A DNA stretch of 64,000 nucleotides from Oscillospiraceae bacterium (GTDB lineage Bacteria > Bacillota > Clostridia > Oscillospirales > Ruminococcaceae), in assembly GCA_017550285.1 (NCBI GenBank), contig JAFZPP010000037.1:1-64000 (forward strand). Reading direction: 5' to 3'. Both the position numbers and the translations under genes were made by a program. This document shows positions 8,978-20,776 of this stretch, piece by piece. Every line of letters begins with the position of its first letter. Position 1 is the first letter of the stretch. The notes beneath the pieces are model-generated. The model was not told where the DNA came from, did not search any database, and worked only from the letters and a program-made list of their open reading frames with translations.

Positions 8978-9595
8978 TTACGTAGTATCTTTCAGTATGA
9001 TACCTGCATCGTCCGGCAGACAGAGCGAGACGGTGCAGCCGGATACATCCCTGCGCTGCCAGAATCTGACCCGCGATGCATCCGGATGATGAAATATGAT
9101 CTGTCCCTCTGAACCGAACGAGAACCGCAGCGCCGCAAACGGCAGCCGGATACCCTCGCCGGTATATTTTGCATATGCTTCCTTCAATGTCCAGAAGCGC
9201 GAAAATGCGCTGTTCTGATTCTCCTCTGCATGAATCAGGCGGATTTCCTCCGGCGCACAGACCTTCTGCATCAGCACATCCCGCACCGCGCGCGGCGGTT
9301 CTGCATCAACCCCGAGCGGCATTTTCCCGACTGCCGCAACCGCAAGTCCCTTGCAGTGTGAGAGGTTCATATACAGAAAATCATGCATCAGCTTTGGTTT
9401 TCCAAGCCCGACGCGGTGAATGACCGCATGTGAAACGCCGAAATCCTTTGCCAGCGCAGCACCGAGCAGATCGAGTGCTTCAAAATGCGAAGCCCTGTGC
9501 GTCTGCCGTCTGCCGGTCTCCGGTATTTCCGCTGCATAGACACGAAGCATCAGCTCCTGCGTGGATTCTGCATATCCGGAGAGCAGCTCTGTCAT
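8978..9595 (-). CDS. 4'-phosphopantetheinyl transferase superfamily protein
   Basis: This 205-residue Sfp-like enzyme transfers the phosphopantetheine arm of CoA onto a Ser of a carrier protein. The family Mg-binding and catalytic motifs GVDAEPPR and FWTLKEAYAKYTGEG are both present. It is on the short side for Sfp types but complete. Its start overlaps the stop of deoC by 4 nt, so it is translationally coupled to that gene. No carrier protein or synthetase lies in the window, so its substrate is elsewhere. Confidence 0.9.
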   Translation of the reverse strand: MTELLSGYAESTQELMLRVYAAEIPETGRRQTHRASHFEALDLLGAALAKDFGVSHAVIHRVGLGKPKLMHDFLYMNLSHCKGLAVAAVGKMPLGVDAEPPRAVRDVLMQKVCAPEEIRLIHAEENQNSAFSRFWTLKEAYAKYTGEGIRLPFAALRFSFGSEGQIIFHHPDASRVRFWQRRDVSGCTVSLCLPDDAGIILKDTT

Positions 9596-10239
9596 GCTTC
9601 GTCAAAGAGAATGCGCGCCGCGCTGCATCCGATTCTGTCGCAGCCTGCCTCGAGGAATGCGACCATTTGCTCGCGCGTGCGAATGCCGCCGGCAGCCTTG
9701 ATTTTCACATTCGGACCGATATGTGCCTTAAACAGAGCAATATCCTCCAACTGTGCACCGGCACTGCCGAAGCCGGTCGAGGTCTTGATATAATCTGCGC
9801 CGCCATCGGTCACGAGCTTACAGACGCGGATTTTTTCGTCCTCCGTCAGATAACAGGTCTCGACAATCACCTTGAGAATCGCAGTATGACAAGCCGTCCG
9901 AAGCGTTTTGATATCATTGAGAACTGTCTCGTCATCGCCGTTTTTCAGCGCAGCTATGTTGATTACCATATCAATCTCCCGCGCACCGGCAGCGAGTGCA
10001 AGCCCTGCCTCCTGTGCCTTTGCAGCGGATTCCTCATAGCCGAGCGGAAAGCCGACAACCGTACAGACATTCAGCTTCGGATAAGTCTTTTTTGCACGCG
10101 CCACATACCACGGCGGAATACAGACAGATGCCGTATGATACTGCAAAGCCTCCTCGCAGATTTGTGCAATATCCTCCCATTTTGCATCGGCTTTCAGAAC
10201 CGTATGGTCAATATGAGACAGGATTTCTGCGTTTGTCAT
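9592..10239 (-). CDS. deoC: Deoxyribose-phosphate aldolase
   Basis: DeoC splits 2-deoxyribose-5-phosphate into glyceraldehyde-3-phosphate and acetaldehyde in deoxynucleoside catabolism. The 215-residue length fits. The Schiff-base Lys lies in DYIKTSTGFG, and the second active-site Lys in VKIKAAGGIRT. GAGGTAAC precedes the ATG, and only 6 nt separate it from the upstream membrane gene, so it is in the same operon. Confidence 0.95.
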   Translation of the reverse strand: MTNAEILSHIDHTVLKADAKWEDIAQICEEALQYHTASVCIPPWYVARAKKTYPKLNVCTVVGFPLGYEESAAKAQEAGLALAAGAREIDMVINIAALKNGDDETVLNDIKTLRTACHTAILKVIVETCYLTEDEKIRVCKLVTDGGADYIKTSTGFGSAGAQLEDIALFKAHIGPNVKIKAAGGIRTREQMVAFLEAGCDRIGCSAARILFDEA

Positions 10240-10245
10240 AGCCCG

Positions 10246-10692
10246 TTACCTCTTTTCATCATGATACATCACAGTACGCGCCGCACCCGTGACGAAGGTG
10301 ACAATTCCGCTGAGCAGCAGCATAACTGCGCATGCAATCGCCCAGAAATAACCCTCCGCCGGACTCCAGAAGGTCAGACGCGGATTATTCAGCAGAAACG
10401 CTGCCGCAATCTCTCCGGCAGCAAGCAGAACAATCTGCATCAGACACGGCATAAAATCAGAAGCGAAATCCGGTATCCGGCTTGTTTTCCGCGTAAACAG
10501 GCGCATTTCCCATACCATTGTAAAAAATGTCATGAGAAATACCCCGATTGTAATGACGCTGCCGAACGGATGCGATTCCCGATTCTGCACATCATTTTTC
10601 ACAGGATACATCTGCACCGACACGCACAGAATCAGATGCATCACAAGCATCACTGCCGTACCTGCCGGAAACCGCGGGCGCTCCGTCTTCAT
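10246..10692 (-). CDS. Small multi-pass membrane protein
   Basis: This 148-residue protein has about four membrane helices (VMLVMHLILCVS, VITIGVFLMTFFTMV, MQIVLLAAGEIAAAFLL, FWAIACAVMLLLSGIVTFVTG). A strong GGGAGGTGAT lies 7 nt before the ATG, which fixes the start. The gene nevertheless begins 101 nt inside the reading frame upstream. No family was recognised. Confidence 0.7.
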   Translation of the reverse strand: MKTERPRFPAGTAVMLVMHLILCVSVQMYPVKNDVQNRESHPFGSVITIGVFLMTFFTMVWEMRLFTRKTSRIPDFASDFMPCLMQIVLLAAGEIAAAFLLNNPRLTFWSPAEGYFWAIACAVMLLLSGIVTFVTGAARTVMYHDEKR

Positions 10693-11122
10693 CGCGGATC
10701 ACCTCCCTGTTCTGCCGGTTTTGCAGAAATGTGCGGTCAAATGCCGCGAAGATCAGAAGCAGAATGCCGTTGACCGTCAGCCGCGCCGCATAGAGCGAAA
10801 CTGTCTCCGTCAGCGGCGAAACGCCGTCCAGCGCCGCACTCAGCAGATTGAGATTCGGATAGCGCATGAGCTGCATAACCGTGACCGTTACGGCAAGCAG
10901 AAACGGTATGATTATTGCAGCAAAAAACACGTTTCTGCGCGATAAACCGGTCTTCTCCTCTTTTTGCAGAAAATGATAGAGCATCGCGGAAACAACTGCC
11001 GAAAGCCCGCACATCCAGACGCGCATTTCCAGCAGCGAATACAATGCCCAGAAAAACACCTGAATAAAGAGGCTGCCGAAAAATACGCATATCCATTTTT
11101 TCAGTATCTGCGAGATTTCCAT
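10592..11122 (-). CDS. Small multi-pass membrane protein with an out-of-character tail
   Basis: This 176-residue frame begins with four clear membrane helices (to about residue 128, ending DRTFLQNRQNR). It then runs for about 35 residues of low-complexity, non-membrane sequence that overlaps the next gene in another frame. The tail looks like read-through past an original stop near the next gene's ribosome site. It follows gyrA by 22 bp, so it is probably cotranscribed with it. Function unknown. Confidence 0.6.
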   Translation of the reverse strand: MEISQILKKWICVFFGSLFIQVFFWALYSLLEMRVWMCGLSAVVSAMLYHFLQKEEKTGLSRRNVFFAAIIIPFLLAVTVTVMQLMRYPNLNLLSAALDGVSPLTETVSLYAARLTVNGILLLIFAAFDRTFLQNRQNREVIRDEDGAPAVSGRYGSDACDASDSVRVGADVSCEK

Positions 11123-11144
11123 ATGACAGCCTCCTGTCAGTCAG

Positions 11145-13889
11145 TTAGTCCTCGTCCGGCTCGAAATCTTCCTCATCCCCGTCGGATTCATCGCGGTCGG
11201 AATCCTCATCCGTTTCCTCATCGGATTCGTCCTCTGTCTCCTCGGAATCATCCGGCTCGGCAGTTTCTTCGGGCTGTGCAGCCTCCGCGGATTCCTCCGC
11301 AGCGGCTTCCGCCTCCTGCTGCTTGAGCTCGTCCTCCGAGAGCTGCTCGACCTCGGAAATCTCCGCGTCATCCTCATGCTCGGTACGTGTGAAGGACATC
11401 ACTCTGCCGTCCTCGGAAACGCGCATTACGCGGACACCCTTTGCGATTCTGCCCATGATGCGGATATCGCTTGTGCGGATGCGGATGATGATGCCGTCGC
11501 TCGAAATCATCATAATATCGTCGGTTTCGTCAACGACCTTGATGCCGCAGACCTTGCCGCGTTCTTCATCCGGCTTATAGTTTGTCAGACCGAAGCCGCC
11601 GCGGTTCTGGATGCGGTAGCTGTCGATTTCGGAGCGCTTGCCGAAGCCCTTTTCGGTGACGGTCAGCAGTGTTGCACCGGCACGGACTCTTGCCATAGAA
11701 ACGATCTCATCTTCACCGCGCAGCTTCATAATACGGACACCGTGGGCACTTCTGCCCTGCGGACGGATGCAGTTTTCATCGACACGGATTGCCATGCCGT
11801 CTCTGGTTGCGACAAAGAGCTGATCCTGACCGCAGGTCATGCGGACGCCCTCGATCTCGTCGCCCTCATCGAGCTTAATTGCAATCAAGCCGTTTTTGCG
11901 GACATTTTTGTATGCAGGCAGCGGTGTTCTCTTGATCTTGCCGTTTCTTGTGACAATGACGATATAGCTTTCATCATTGAACTCGCTGACCTTCATCATC
12001 GCCGCGATCTTTTCATTCTCGGCAAGCGGCAGCAGATTGACAATATTCGTACCCTTGGAATCCTTGCCGCCCATCGGAATCTCGAAGCATTTGAGGTCAA
12101 ACATGATGCCGCGGTTCGTAAAGAACAGCACATGATCATGGCTCGAGCCGACGAACATCTCAGAAACGAAATCTTCCTCGCGCTGTTTCATGCCCGTGAC
12201 GCCTCTGCCGCCGCGGCGCTGCGATTTATACACCGCCGCCGGAACACGCTTGATGTAACCGAAGTTTGTATAGGTCACGACGCAGTCCTCGACCGGAATC
12301 AGATCTTCGATATCCATTTCGCCGCTGACATTTTCAATCGTCGTGCGGCGCTCATCGCCGAATTTGCCGCGGATCTCCTCGAGATCGTCGCGGATGATGC
12401 CGAGCACGCGCGCCTTGTGTGCGAGAATATCGCGCAGATCGTTGATTTTTTCGCAGAGCGACAGCATTTCATTGATAATTTTGTCGCGCTCCAGACCTGT
12501 CAGCTGACCGAGACGCATCTGCACGATTGCTTCTGCCTGTGCTTCGGAAAGACCCGTCATCGGATATTCCTTCTCGGAAGGATCGACGGTCAGACCCATT
12601 GCATTGCGGTATGCCTCGTCCTCCATGAGCGTCGAAAGATTGACATTCTGGAAGCGTTCAATCAAACGCTGCTTGCCTTCCGGAATGGATTTTGATGTGC
12701 GCATGATTTCCACAACCTCGTCAATGAAATCAAGCGCAACGACAAAGCCCTGCAAAATATGTGCGCGCTCGCGTGCCTTGCGCAGATCAAATCTGCAAGA
12801 ACGCTGCACAACGTCGATCTGATGATTCAGATACTCCTCGAGAATCTGTTTCAGCGAAAGCTCCTTCGGGATGCCGTTGACGAGCGCAAGATTGATGACG
12901 CCGTAGGTATCCTGAAGCTGTGTATAGCGGAAAAGCTGATTGAGCACAAGATTCGCATTTGCGTCCTTTTTCAGCTCAATACAGATGCGCAGACCCTGTC
13001 TGTCGGATTCATCGCGGATATCGTGGATACCGTCCACGCGCTTTTCCTTTGCAAGCTCTGCAATCGACTTGATCAGCTCCGCCTTGTTGACCATGTACGG
13101 GATTTCCGTCACGATGATGCACTGACGGTTCTTGATCTCGGTGATCTCGGTTTTCGAGCGGACAGTCAGCTTGCCTCTGCCGGTTGCATAGGCTGCGCGG
13201 ATACCGGCTCTGCCCATGATGATACCGCCGGTCGGGAAATCCGGACCCTTGATAAAGGTCATGAGCTGCTCGAGCGTCGCCTCCGGATTCTCAATCAGAA
13301 AATCGAGTCCGTCAATGACCTCACCGAGATTATGCGGCGGAATATGCGATGCCATACCGACTGCAATACCCTCCGAACCGTTGACAAGCAGATTCGGGAA
13401 GCGCGCCGGAAGTACGGTCGGTTCCTTCAGACGGTCATCGTAGTTCGACTGAAAATCAACCGTTTCCTTCTGAATATCCGTCAGCATATTGACGGACATC
13501 TTTGTCATTTTTGCCTCGGTATAACGATAGGCGGCAGGCGGGTCGCCGTCGATTGAGCCGAAATTTCCGTGACCGTCCACAAGCGGATAGCGCATCGAAA
13601 AGCTCTGTGCCAGACGGACGAGTGCCATATAGACAGAAGCATCGCCGTGCGGATGATATTCACCGAGCACGGAACCGACGATGTCGGCGCACTTACGGTA
13701 CGGCTTTTCCGGCGTCAGACTTTTCTCAAAGAGTGTATAGAGAATGCGTCTGTGAACCGGTTTCAGACCGTCGCGCACATCCGGCAGCGCACGGGAGGTG
13801 ATAACAGACATCGAATACGCAAGGAACGATGACCGCATCTCCTCCTCAATATCGCGGTGGATCATAATTGCATTACTTGTGTCGTACAA
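11145..13889 (-). CDS. gyrA: DNA gyrase subunit A
   Basis: GyrA carries the DNA-cleaving Tyr of type II topoisomerase and, with GyrB, introduces negative supercoils. The 914-residue protein shows the winged-helix region (HPHGDASVYMALVRLAQ) and the catalytic Tyr context AAYRYTEAKM. The beta-pinwheel domain includes the GyrA-box-like QRRGGRGVTG that defines gyrase over topoisomerase IV. Two things are odd. The quinolone-binding positions are Ala84 and Met88 in place of the usual Ser and Asp/Glu. The last 80 or so residues are an exceptionally acidic D/E tail. Confidence 0.97.
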   Translation of the reverse strand: MYDTSNAIMIHRDIEEEMRSSFLAYSMSVITSRALPDVRDGLKPVHRRILYTLFEKSLTPEKPYRKCADIVGSVLGEYHPHGDASVYMALVRLAQSFSMRYPLVDGHGNFGSIDGDPPAAYRYTEAKMTKMSVNMLTDIQKETVDFQSNYDDRLKEPTVLPARFPNLLVNGSEGIAVGMASHIPPHNLGEVIDGLDFLIENPEATLEQLMTFIKGPDFPTGGIIMGRAGIRAAYATGRGKLTVRSKTEITEIKNRQCIIVTEIPYMVNKAELIKSIAELAKEKRVDGIHDIRDESDRQGLRICIELKKDANANLVLNQLFRYTQLQDTYGVINLALVNGIPKELSLKQILEEYLNHQIDVVQRSCRFDLRKARERAHILQGFVVALDFIDEVVEIMRTSKSIPEGKQRLIERFQNVNLSTLMEDEAYRNAMGLTVDPSEKEYPMTGLSEAQAEAIVQMRLGQLTGLERDKIINEMLSLCEKINDLRDILAHKARVLGIIRDDLEEIRGKFGDERRTTIENVSGEMDIEDLIPVEDCVVTYTNFGYIKRVPAAVYKSQRRGGRGVTGMKQREEDFVSEMFVGSSHDHVLFFTNRGIMFDLKCFEIPMGGKDSKGTNIVNLLPLAENEKIAAMMKVSEFNDESYIVIVTRNGKIKRTPLPAYKNVRKNGLIAIKLDEGDEIEGVRMTCGQDQLFVATRDGMAIRVDENCIRPQGRSAHGVRIMKLRGEDEIVSMARVRAGATLLTVTEKGFGKRSEIDSYRIQNRGGFGLTNYKPDEERGKVCGIKVVDETDDIMMISSDGIIIRIRTSDIRIMGRIAKGVRVMRVSEDGRVMSFTRTEHEDDAEISEVEQLSEDELKQQEAEAAAEESAEAAQPEETAEPDDSEETEDESDEETDEDSDRDESDGDEEDFEPDED

Positions 13890-13919
13890 AGGATTTCTCC
13901 TCCTTTATTCTCGAGATAA

Positions 13920-14558
13920 TTATAATTGAAACAGTTTTTTCAGCGTACCGGTTTCATCCTCCGAAAAATCCTTTTTCGGGATGACATAGAAATTGCGCTT
14001 AACCAGATAAACCATGAAATATTCCGGAAAATCGTATATTTTCACATCCGGACCGAAGGTGATTTCCGTATCCTCAACCGGCTCGCGCTGCACCGGCTCC
14101 TCCGGAAAAATCTGCTGAAATCCGTTTCCGCCGGATGCTTCCGGTTCAGCAGGAGATTCCTCTGCTTCCTGCGTCTCCTCCGGCGCTGCGGCAGATGCTT
14201 CGTCCTGCGGTGCCTCCTCGGTATGAATAATCAGTCCGTCTTCAAAGACAGAGAGCGTATAGATATCCGATTCGACCTCTTTCAGCGCATCATGCACGGC
14301 GCGGCGCAGCTTGAAGGTCTTGTACCAGCGCACCAGAATGATGCCGAAGCATGCAACAATCAGCAGATACACAAGCGTATTGCTGTTATCCTGAAATGCT
14401 GCGTGAATATAGACGCCTGCAATGGCAAGCAGCACGATTGTCAGCAGGATATTTGCAGGAAATACGTGTTTTTTCTGAAAATTCACAAATGCATCGTCAA
14501 ACATTGCCAGCGGAATATGATAGCTGCGGGTCATGACCGGTTTTCCGTTTTTATTCAT
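13920..14558 (-). CDS. YcxB-like membrane protein
   Basis: This 212-residue protein has two adjacent membrane helices (about 30-70). A cytoplasmic region follows, with an acidic Glu/Ala/Pro insertion and a C-terminal YcxB-like module (DFPEYFMVYLVKRNFYVIPK). I use the ATG at 14558, with GGAGG 9 nt upstream; the frame extends further upstream but that part is antisense-like Arg-rich sequence. Its start overlaps the stop of the preceding YcxB-like gene by 8 nt. Function unknown; it is cotranscribed between gyrB and gyrA. Confidence 0.75.
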   Translation of the reverse strand: MNKNGKPVMTRSYHIPLAMFDDAFVNFQKKHVFPANILLTIVLLAIAGVYIHAAFQDNSNTLVYLLIVACFGIILVRWYKTFKLRRAVHDALKEVESDIYTLSVFEDGLIIHTEEAPQDEASAAAPEETQEAEESPAEPEASGGNGFQQIFPEEPVQREPVEDTEITFGPDVKIYDFPEYFMVYLVKRNFYVIPKKDFSEDETGTLKKLFQL

Positions 14559-15420
14559 CCGCACCGTCCTCCGCTTCATCCTCAGCAATGATGCTGCCGA
14601 GCGCTTCCTCAATATCGAGCTCCGGCGCATCCATGATCTCGGTATGCTCCGCCTCGAGCTCTTCATCCGCTTCTGCGTCGTATTCCTCGAGTTCTTCCTC
14701 CTCCTCGGAATCCAGCTCGATTTTCCGGCCCTCCGCATCATAGAGATGCAGTTTTTTTGCGCCGTAATACTGATTGCAGATATCCGAAGTCAGCGAAGTA
14801 TCGTCATCCTCCTGCTCCGGTACCGGCGTTTCATCGTCGCCGAGCATGGATTTGCCCTCGAGGAGCTGATATCCGCCGGAGCATTTATTCTGCGCAAAAT
14901 CCTGAATCGCAGCAACAGTCTGCCGCGAAAGCTCCCGCTTCGGAATATATAGAAACTGATTGACAATCTTATTTTCCGCAAAGAGGAATCCGCGCATATT
15001 CTCATATGCAATCAGACTGTTTGTGGAAAATGAGGTTGTCGCTTCTTCGATTTCCTCCGCATCCATTTCCGCAGTCTCATGCTTATCGAAAATTTCCATT
15101 GTCGTGACGGCATGCGGATAAAACGTAATTTCACGCCATTCGCCGAACAGCAGCTTATTCGTTGCAATGAACTTTTTATTGACCGGAACAAGATAATACG
15201 AAAGCCCGATCACCAGACAGCCGACTGCATAGAAAATGAACGCGATATGCTTCGTCATGATCGTAATAAAGATGCAGATTGCGATCAGCACGCCGCAGGT
15301 AATCAGCCCGATGCGCTTGTCGCTGGTCTTTTCCGTTTCGTTGTAAATACGGAATACATCCTCAAAATCCCCGTCATTCAGCCTGCACTGCACAGACAGG
15401 ATTTTCTCTTCTTTCTCCAT
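14551..15420 (-). CDS. YcxB-like membrane protein
   Basis: A 289-residue relative of its neighbour. It has two membrane helices (GLITCGVLIAICIFITIM and IAFIFYAVGCLVIGLSYYLV), then a YcxB-like domain with YENMRGFLFAENKIV and NQFLYIPKREL, then a long acidic C-terminal tail. It starts 15 bp after the gyrB stop. The tandem pair suggests duplication or a hetero-oligomer. Role unknown. Confidence 0.75.
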   Translation of the reverse strand: MEKEEKILSVQCRLNDGDFEDVFRIYNETEKTSDKRIGLITCGVLIAICIFITIMTKHIAFIFYAVGCLVIGLSYYLVPVNKKFIATNKLLFGEWREITFYPHAVTTMEIFDKHETAEMDAEEIEEATTSFSTNSLIAYENMRGFLFAENKIVNQFLYIPKRELSRQTVAAIQDFAQNKCSGGYQLLEGKSMLGDDETPVPEQEDDDTSLTSDICNQYYGAKKLHLYDAEGRKIELDSEEEEELEEYDAEADEELEAEHTEIMDAPELDIEEALGSIIAEDEAEDGADE

Positions 15421-15435
15421 AGTAAACCTTTCGGA

Positions 15436-17714
<2,279 letters not shown>

Positions 17715-17725
17715 AGCTGCACTCC

Positions 17726-18853
17726 TTATTGCGGCTGCTGTGTCAGACAGCCGTTCTCCATGCAGAATACCTTTCCTTCGCCGAAATGCCCGACTGCCTC
17801 GGGCTGCGGTGTTGTCAGGAAAATCTGCATATCTCCGACGATATCATATACGAGCTTCTGCCGCTGGGCATCGAGCTCTCCCATGACATCATCAAGCAGA
17901 ATGACCGGTGTTTCATCCTTTTGCTCATAGAAAACCGCCGCCTGTGCGAGCTTCAGCACCAGCGCGGTACTTTTCTGCTGTCCCTGCGAACCGAATTCAC
18001 GAACCGACAGTCCGCCGATCTTGCAGGAAAAATCATCTCTTCCGGCGCCCTTTGCAGTAAAGCCGAGCCGGATATCGTCATCGGCGGATTTCCGCAGCTG
18101 TGCATAATAATACTGCTGCATTTCCTCCGTTGGTTTCTCCGGAATCTCCGAATTCCGGAACAGATTGGAGCGGTACTTGACCGAGAGCTTCTCCCTGCCG
18201 TCCGTAATTGTGCCGTAAAGCTGATCGCAGACTGCCGCCAGCTTTTTGAGATAGGCATACCGCAGGCAGGTCAGCAGGCTGCCGTGTGCGGCAAGCTGAA
18301 TATCCCAGTCCTCGAGCTCACGCTTTGAGGCATGCCCGAGCTGAATCTGTTTCAGTACGGCATTGCGCTGTGCGGTCAGCTGATCGAAACGCCGGATGCA
18401 TCCCAGCATCGCAGGCGTGATCTGTGAACCGCATAAATCCATGAAGCTGCGTCGTTTTTCCGGTCCGGAGCGAATCAGCTCGCGGTCATCCGGCGAAAAG
18501 ACGACGCACTGAAACTGCGAAAACAATCCGCCGCCGCCTTTCAGCGGTACGTGATTGAGCAGGATTTTTTTCTGCTTTCCCTCTCCGCGCGCCATATGAA
18601 TCTGAATTTCCTGCACTCTGCGGCTGTTCTCAAAGCTGAGCTTTAAGTGCATCGCCTGTGCTTTCAGATGCAGAAAATCCTTTTCCTTCGCGCCGCGGAA
18701 GCTGCGGCAGCCCGTGCAGGTCCAGATCGCCTCCAACAGATTCGTCTTGCCCTGCGCATTGTTGCCGTAGATCAGATTCCGCTCCGGATGCGGCGTCAGA
18801 CTGACGCTTTCCAGATTGCGGAATCCCTCCGCGTTCAGTGATAATACACGCAT
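17726..18853 (-). CDS. recF: DNA replication and repair protein RecF
   Basis: RecF loads RecA at gapped DNA as part of RecFOR. The 375-residue SMC-like ATPase has a Walker A (GNNAQGKTNLLEAI), a signature region (GSQGQQKSTALVLKLAQ) and a Walker B (VILLDDVMGELD). It begins directly after the yaaA stop with no gap. Confidence 0.97.
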   Translation of the reverse strand: MRVLSLNAEGFRNLESVSLTPHPERNLIYGNNAQGKTNLLEAIWTCTGCRSFRGAKEKDFLHLKAQAMHLKLSFENSRRVQEIQIHMARGEGKQKKILLNHVPLKGGGGLFSQFQCVVFSPDDRELIRSGPEKRRSFMDLCGSQITPAMLGCIRRFDQLTAQRNAVLKQIQLGHASKRELEDWDIQLAAHGSLLTCLRYAYLKKLAAVCDQLYGTITDGREKLSVKYRSNLFRNSEIPEKPTEEMQQYYYAQLRKSADDDIRLGFTAKGAGRDDFSCKIGGLSVREFGSQGQQKSTALVLKLAQAAVFYEQKDETPVILLDDVMGELDAQRQKLVYDIVGDMQIFLTTPQPEAVGHFGEGKVFCMENGCLTQQPQ

Positions 18854-19084
18854 TTACGTTTCTTCTGTCGGAGCAGAAACAATGACCTCATAGCCTTCGA
18901 CGGTAATGCTGTCCCCGTTGCGGATTTTCTTTCCGCGCATGGTGCAGACTTCACCGTTCACCTTGACGTCACCGTTCTGGATGATCTCCTTTGCAAGTCC
19001 GCCGGTATCGGTCAGACCGGAGAGCTTCATGAGCTGATCCAGCTTGATAAACGGCGTTTTTATGGTTACATGCATGGTTTCCAT
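18854..19084 (-). CDS. yaaA: S4-domain RNA-binding protein YaaA
   Basis: A 76-residue S4-domain protein of the YaaA/RlbA type that is conserved between dnaN and recF in Firmicutes. The S4 core [16 protein letters not shown] and GDVKVNGEV are clear. The ATG at 19084 has GGGAG 7 nt upstream; a longer frame exists but lacks conserved sequence. The exact role of the family is unclear. Confidence 0.92.
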   Translation of the reverse strand: METMHVTIKTPFIKLDQLMKLSGLTDTGGLAKEIIQNGDVKVNGEVCTMRGKKIRNGDSITVEGYEVIVSAPTEET

Positions 19085-19106
19085 CGCATTCTCCCGAAAA
19101 ATAAAC

Positions 19107-20216
19107 TTATCTCCGAACCTGAACCGGCATGATGATTGCGACCGAGCCGTCGCCGTCTGCCTCCATGATCTTGACCGCACGGTCGGCAGCCGTCAGGAAC
19201 AGGCGCACTTTATCGCTCTGTACGGCGCGCACAGCATCAAGCAGATAGCGGTTATTGAAGCCGATGACCATTTTTTCACCGTTCATATCGCAGGAAAGCT
19301 GATCATCGACACTGCCGACAACATTCTGACAGCTGATCAGGACGCGGTCCTCCTCAAACTGGAAGCGCACCGCAGTCTTATTCTTCTCAGAGATCAGCAG
19401 ACCGCAGCGCTCAAGACTGTCCATGAGCTCGCGGCGGCTGAGCGTGACCTCAGTCTTGGTATTTTCCGGAATGCTGCGGCGATAGTTGATAAAATCACCG
19501 GCGAGCAGTCTGGTATAAACGATATAATGTCCGATCTCAAACATCGCATGATGCTGGTCGAGACGGATTTTGCACGGATTTTCGTTCTTTTCGTCATCAC
19601 CGAGCAGATGCTCGATCTCACGCAGCGCCTTTGCCGGAACGACAAACTTCATCGGCTCCTGACCGGCAAGCGGCTCTGTGCGCAGTGCCATGCGGTAGTT
19701 ATCGAGCGCAACGATATTCAGTGCATCATCCGCCATTTCGATGAGCTCGCCGGTAAAGATCGGCTTTGTCTCATCGAGCGATACGGCATAGATCGTCTGG
19801 TCGATCATATTTTTCAGCAGACTCTGCGGAATGACCGCGCCCTGCTCCTGCTCGATATCCGGCAGATCGGGATATTCGTCCGCACGCATACCCGGAAGCT
19901 GGCAGGATGTGCCGCCGCCGGTGATTGTAATTTTCAGATGATCGTCTGTTTCAATCTGCAAAACGCCGTCAGGCATTCTGCGGACAAGTTCTGCAAACAG
20001 GCGGCTGTCGGTCAGGACAACGCCTTCCTCCTCGACGGCTGCCGGAATCTGTGTCCGGATGCCGAGCTCCAGGTCATAGCCGGTCAGCTCCAGCTCCTGA
20101 CCGGAAACCCGCAGGCAGATTGCGCTGAGTGCTTCCATAGGTGTTTTTGCGCTTGCTGCTTTTGCAACATTCGGCAGCACTTCACAAAGGTCCGATTTCT
20201 GACAGGTATATTTCAT
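19107..20216 (-). CDS. dnaN: DNA polymerase III subunit beta (sliding clamp)
   Basis: DnaN forms the ring clamp that tethers DNA polymerase III to its template. The protein is 369 residues from [10 protein letters not shown]. It shows three clamp-like repeats, including [18 protein letters not shown] and [13 protein letters not shown], and a C-terminal IIMPVQVRR, the usual clamp ending. AAAGGA lies 9 nt upstream of this ATG, favouring it over the ATG at 20225. Confidence 0.97.
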   Translation of the reverse strand: MKYTCQKSDLCEVLPNVAKAASAKTPMEALSAICLRVSGQELELTGYDLELGIRTQIPAAVEEEGVVLTDSRLFAELVRRMPDGVLQIETDDHLKITITGGGTSCQLPGMRADEYPDLPDIEQEQGAVIPQSLLKNMIDQTIYAVSLDETKPIFTGELIEMADDALNIVALDNYRMALRTEPLAGQEPMKFVVPAKALREIEHLLGDDEKNENPCKIRLDQHHAMFEIGHYIVYTRLLAGDFINYRRSIPENTKTEVTLSRRELMDSLERCGLLISEKNKTAVRFQFEEDRVLISCQNVVGSVDDQLSCDMNGEKMVIGFNNRYLLDAVRAVQSDKVRLFLTAADRAVKIMEADGDGSVAIIMPVQVRR

Positions 20217-20776
20217 ATACTGCATTTCCTTTCTTTGGGTCGCTGACTGTTTCCACAATCCACATGCCGGAGAGGGAATGCAGACAGCGAACCTTCATCT
20301 TTACATAATAGGTAATAATTAGCAGGAGTAGGAGAGCGGGTTGAAAAGTGCAAAGCGAACTGACGGGAAATCGGATTCCGCGTATACACGCTGAATCTGT
20401 TCCGTCATTTTCCGGCGGGCTTTTCCACCTTCCGGATTGGAAAAAATGTGGGAAAGTGGAAAGGGATTTGTAACAATTCTGCAACCGTGAAAAGAGTGGA
20501 ATGCGTCTGAAAAAATGTTGAAAACTTGGTTGAAACTGTGAATACTCGGAGTATATTCGCTTGTTTTCCACAATCTGACCACACTGAAACGAAAAAATCC
20601 CGAAATTGCGCCCTCGCTTTTCAACGAAGTTTTCAACATCTGTTGAAAAACAGAAAAATGAAACATATGCTCTCTGCAATCATTCTGTAAATTTTCCGGT
20701 GCGTTGATTTTGGAAAAATCCGATCCGTTTTGACAAAATCGGACACTTGCACAAACAAGTGGAAAACCTTTCGGAA
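20217..20776. other. dnaA-dnaN intergenic region, candidate replication origin
   Basis: No gene fits in these 560 bp. They contain one box TTTTCCACA (20564-20572) that matches the DnaA consensus TTWTNCACA. Four one-base variants lie nearby: TGTTGAAAA at 20516-20524 and 20641-20649 (reverse complement TTTTCAACA), TTTTCAACA at 20630-20638 and TTTTCAACG at 20618-20626. Two of these form an inverted pair 2 bp apart. The position between dnaA and dnaN and the strand switch in gene direction support an origin role. The perfect consensus TTATCCACA is absent here. Confidence 0.6.

Noticed and set aside
11376..13556. Long plus-strand open frames across gyrA
   Set aside because: They are antisense to a clear gyrase gene and have atypical composition.
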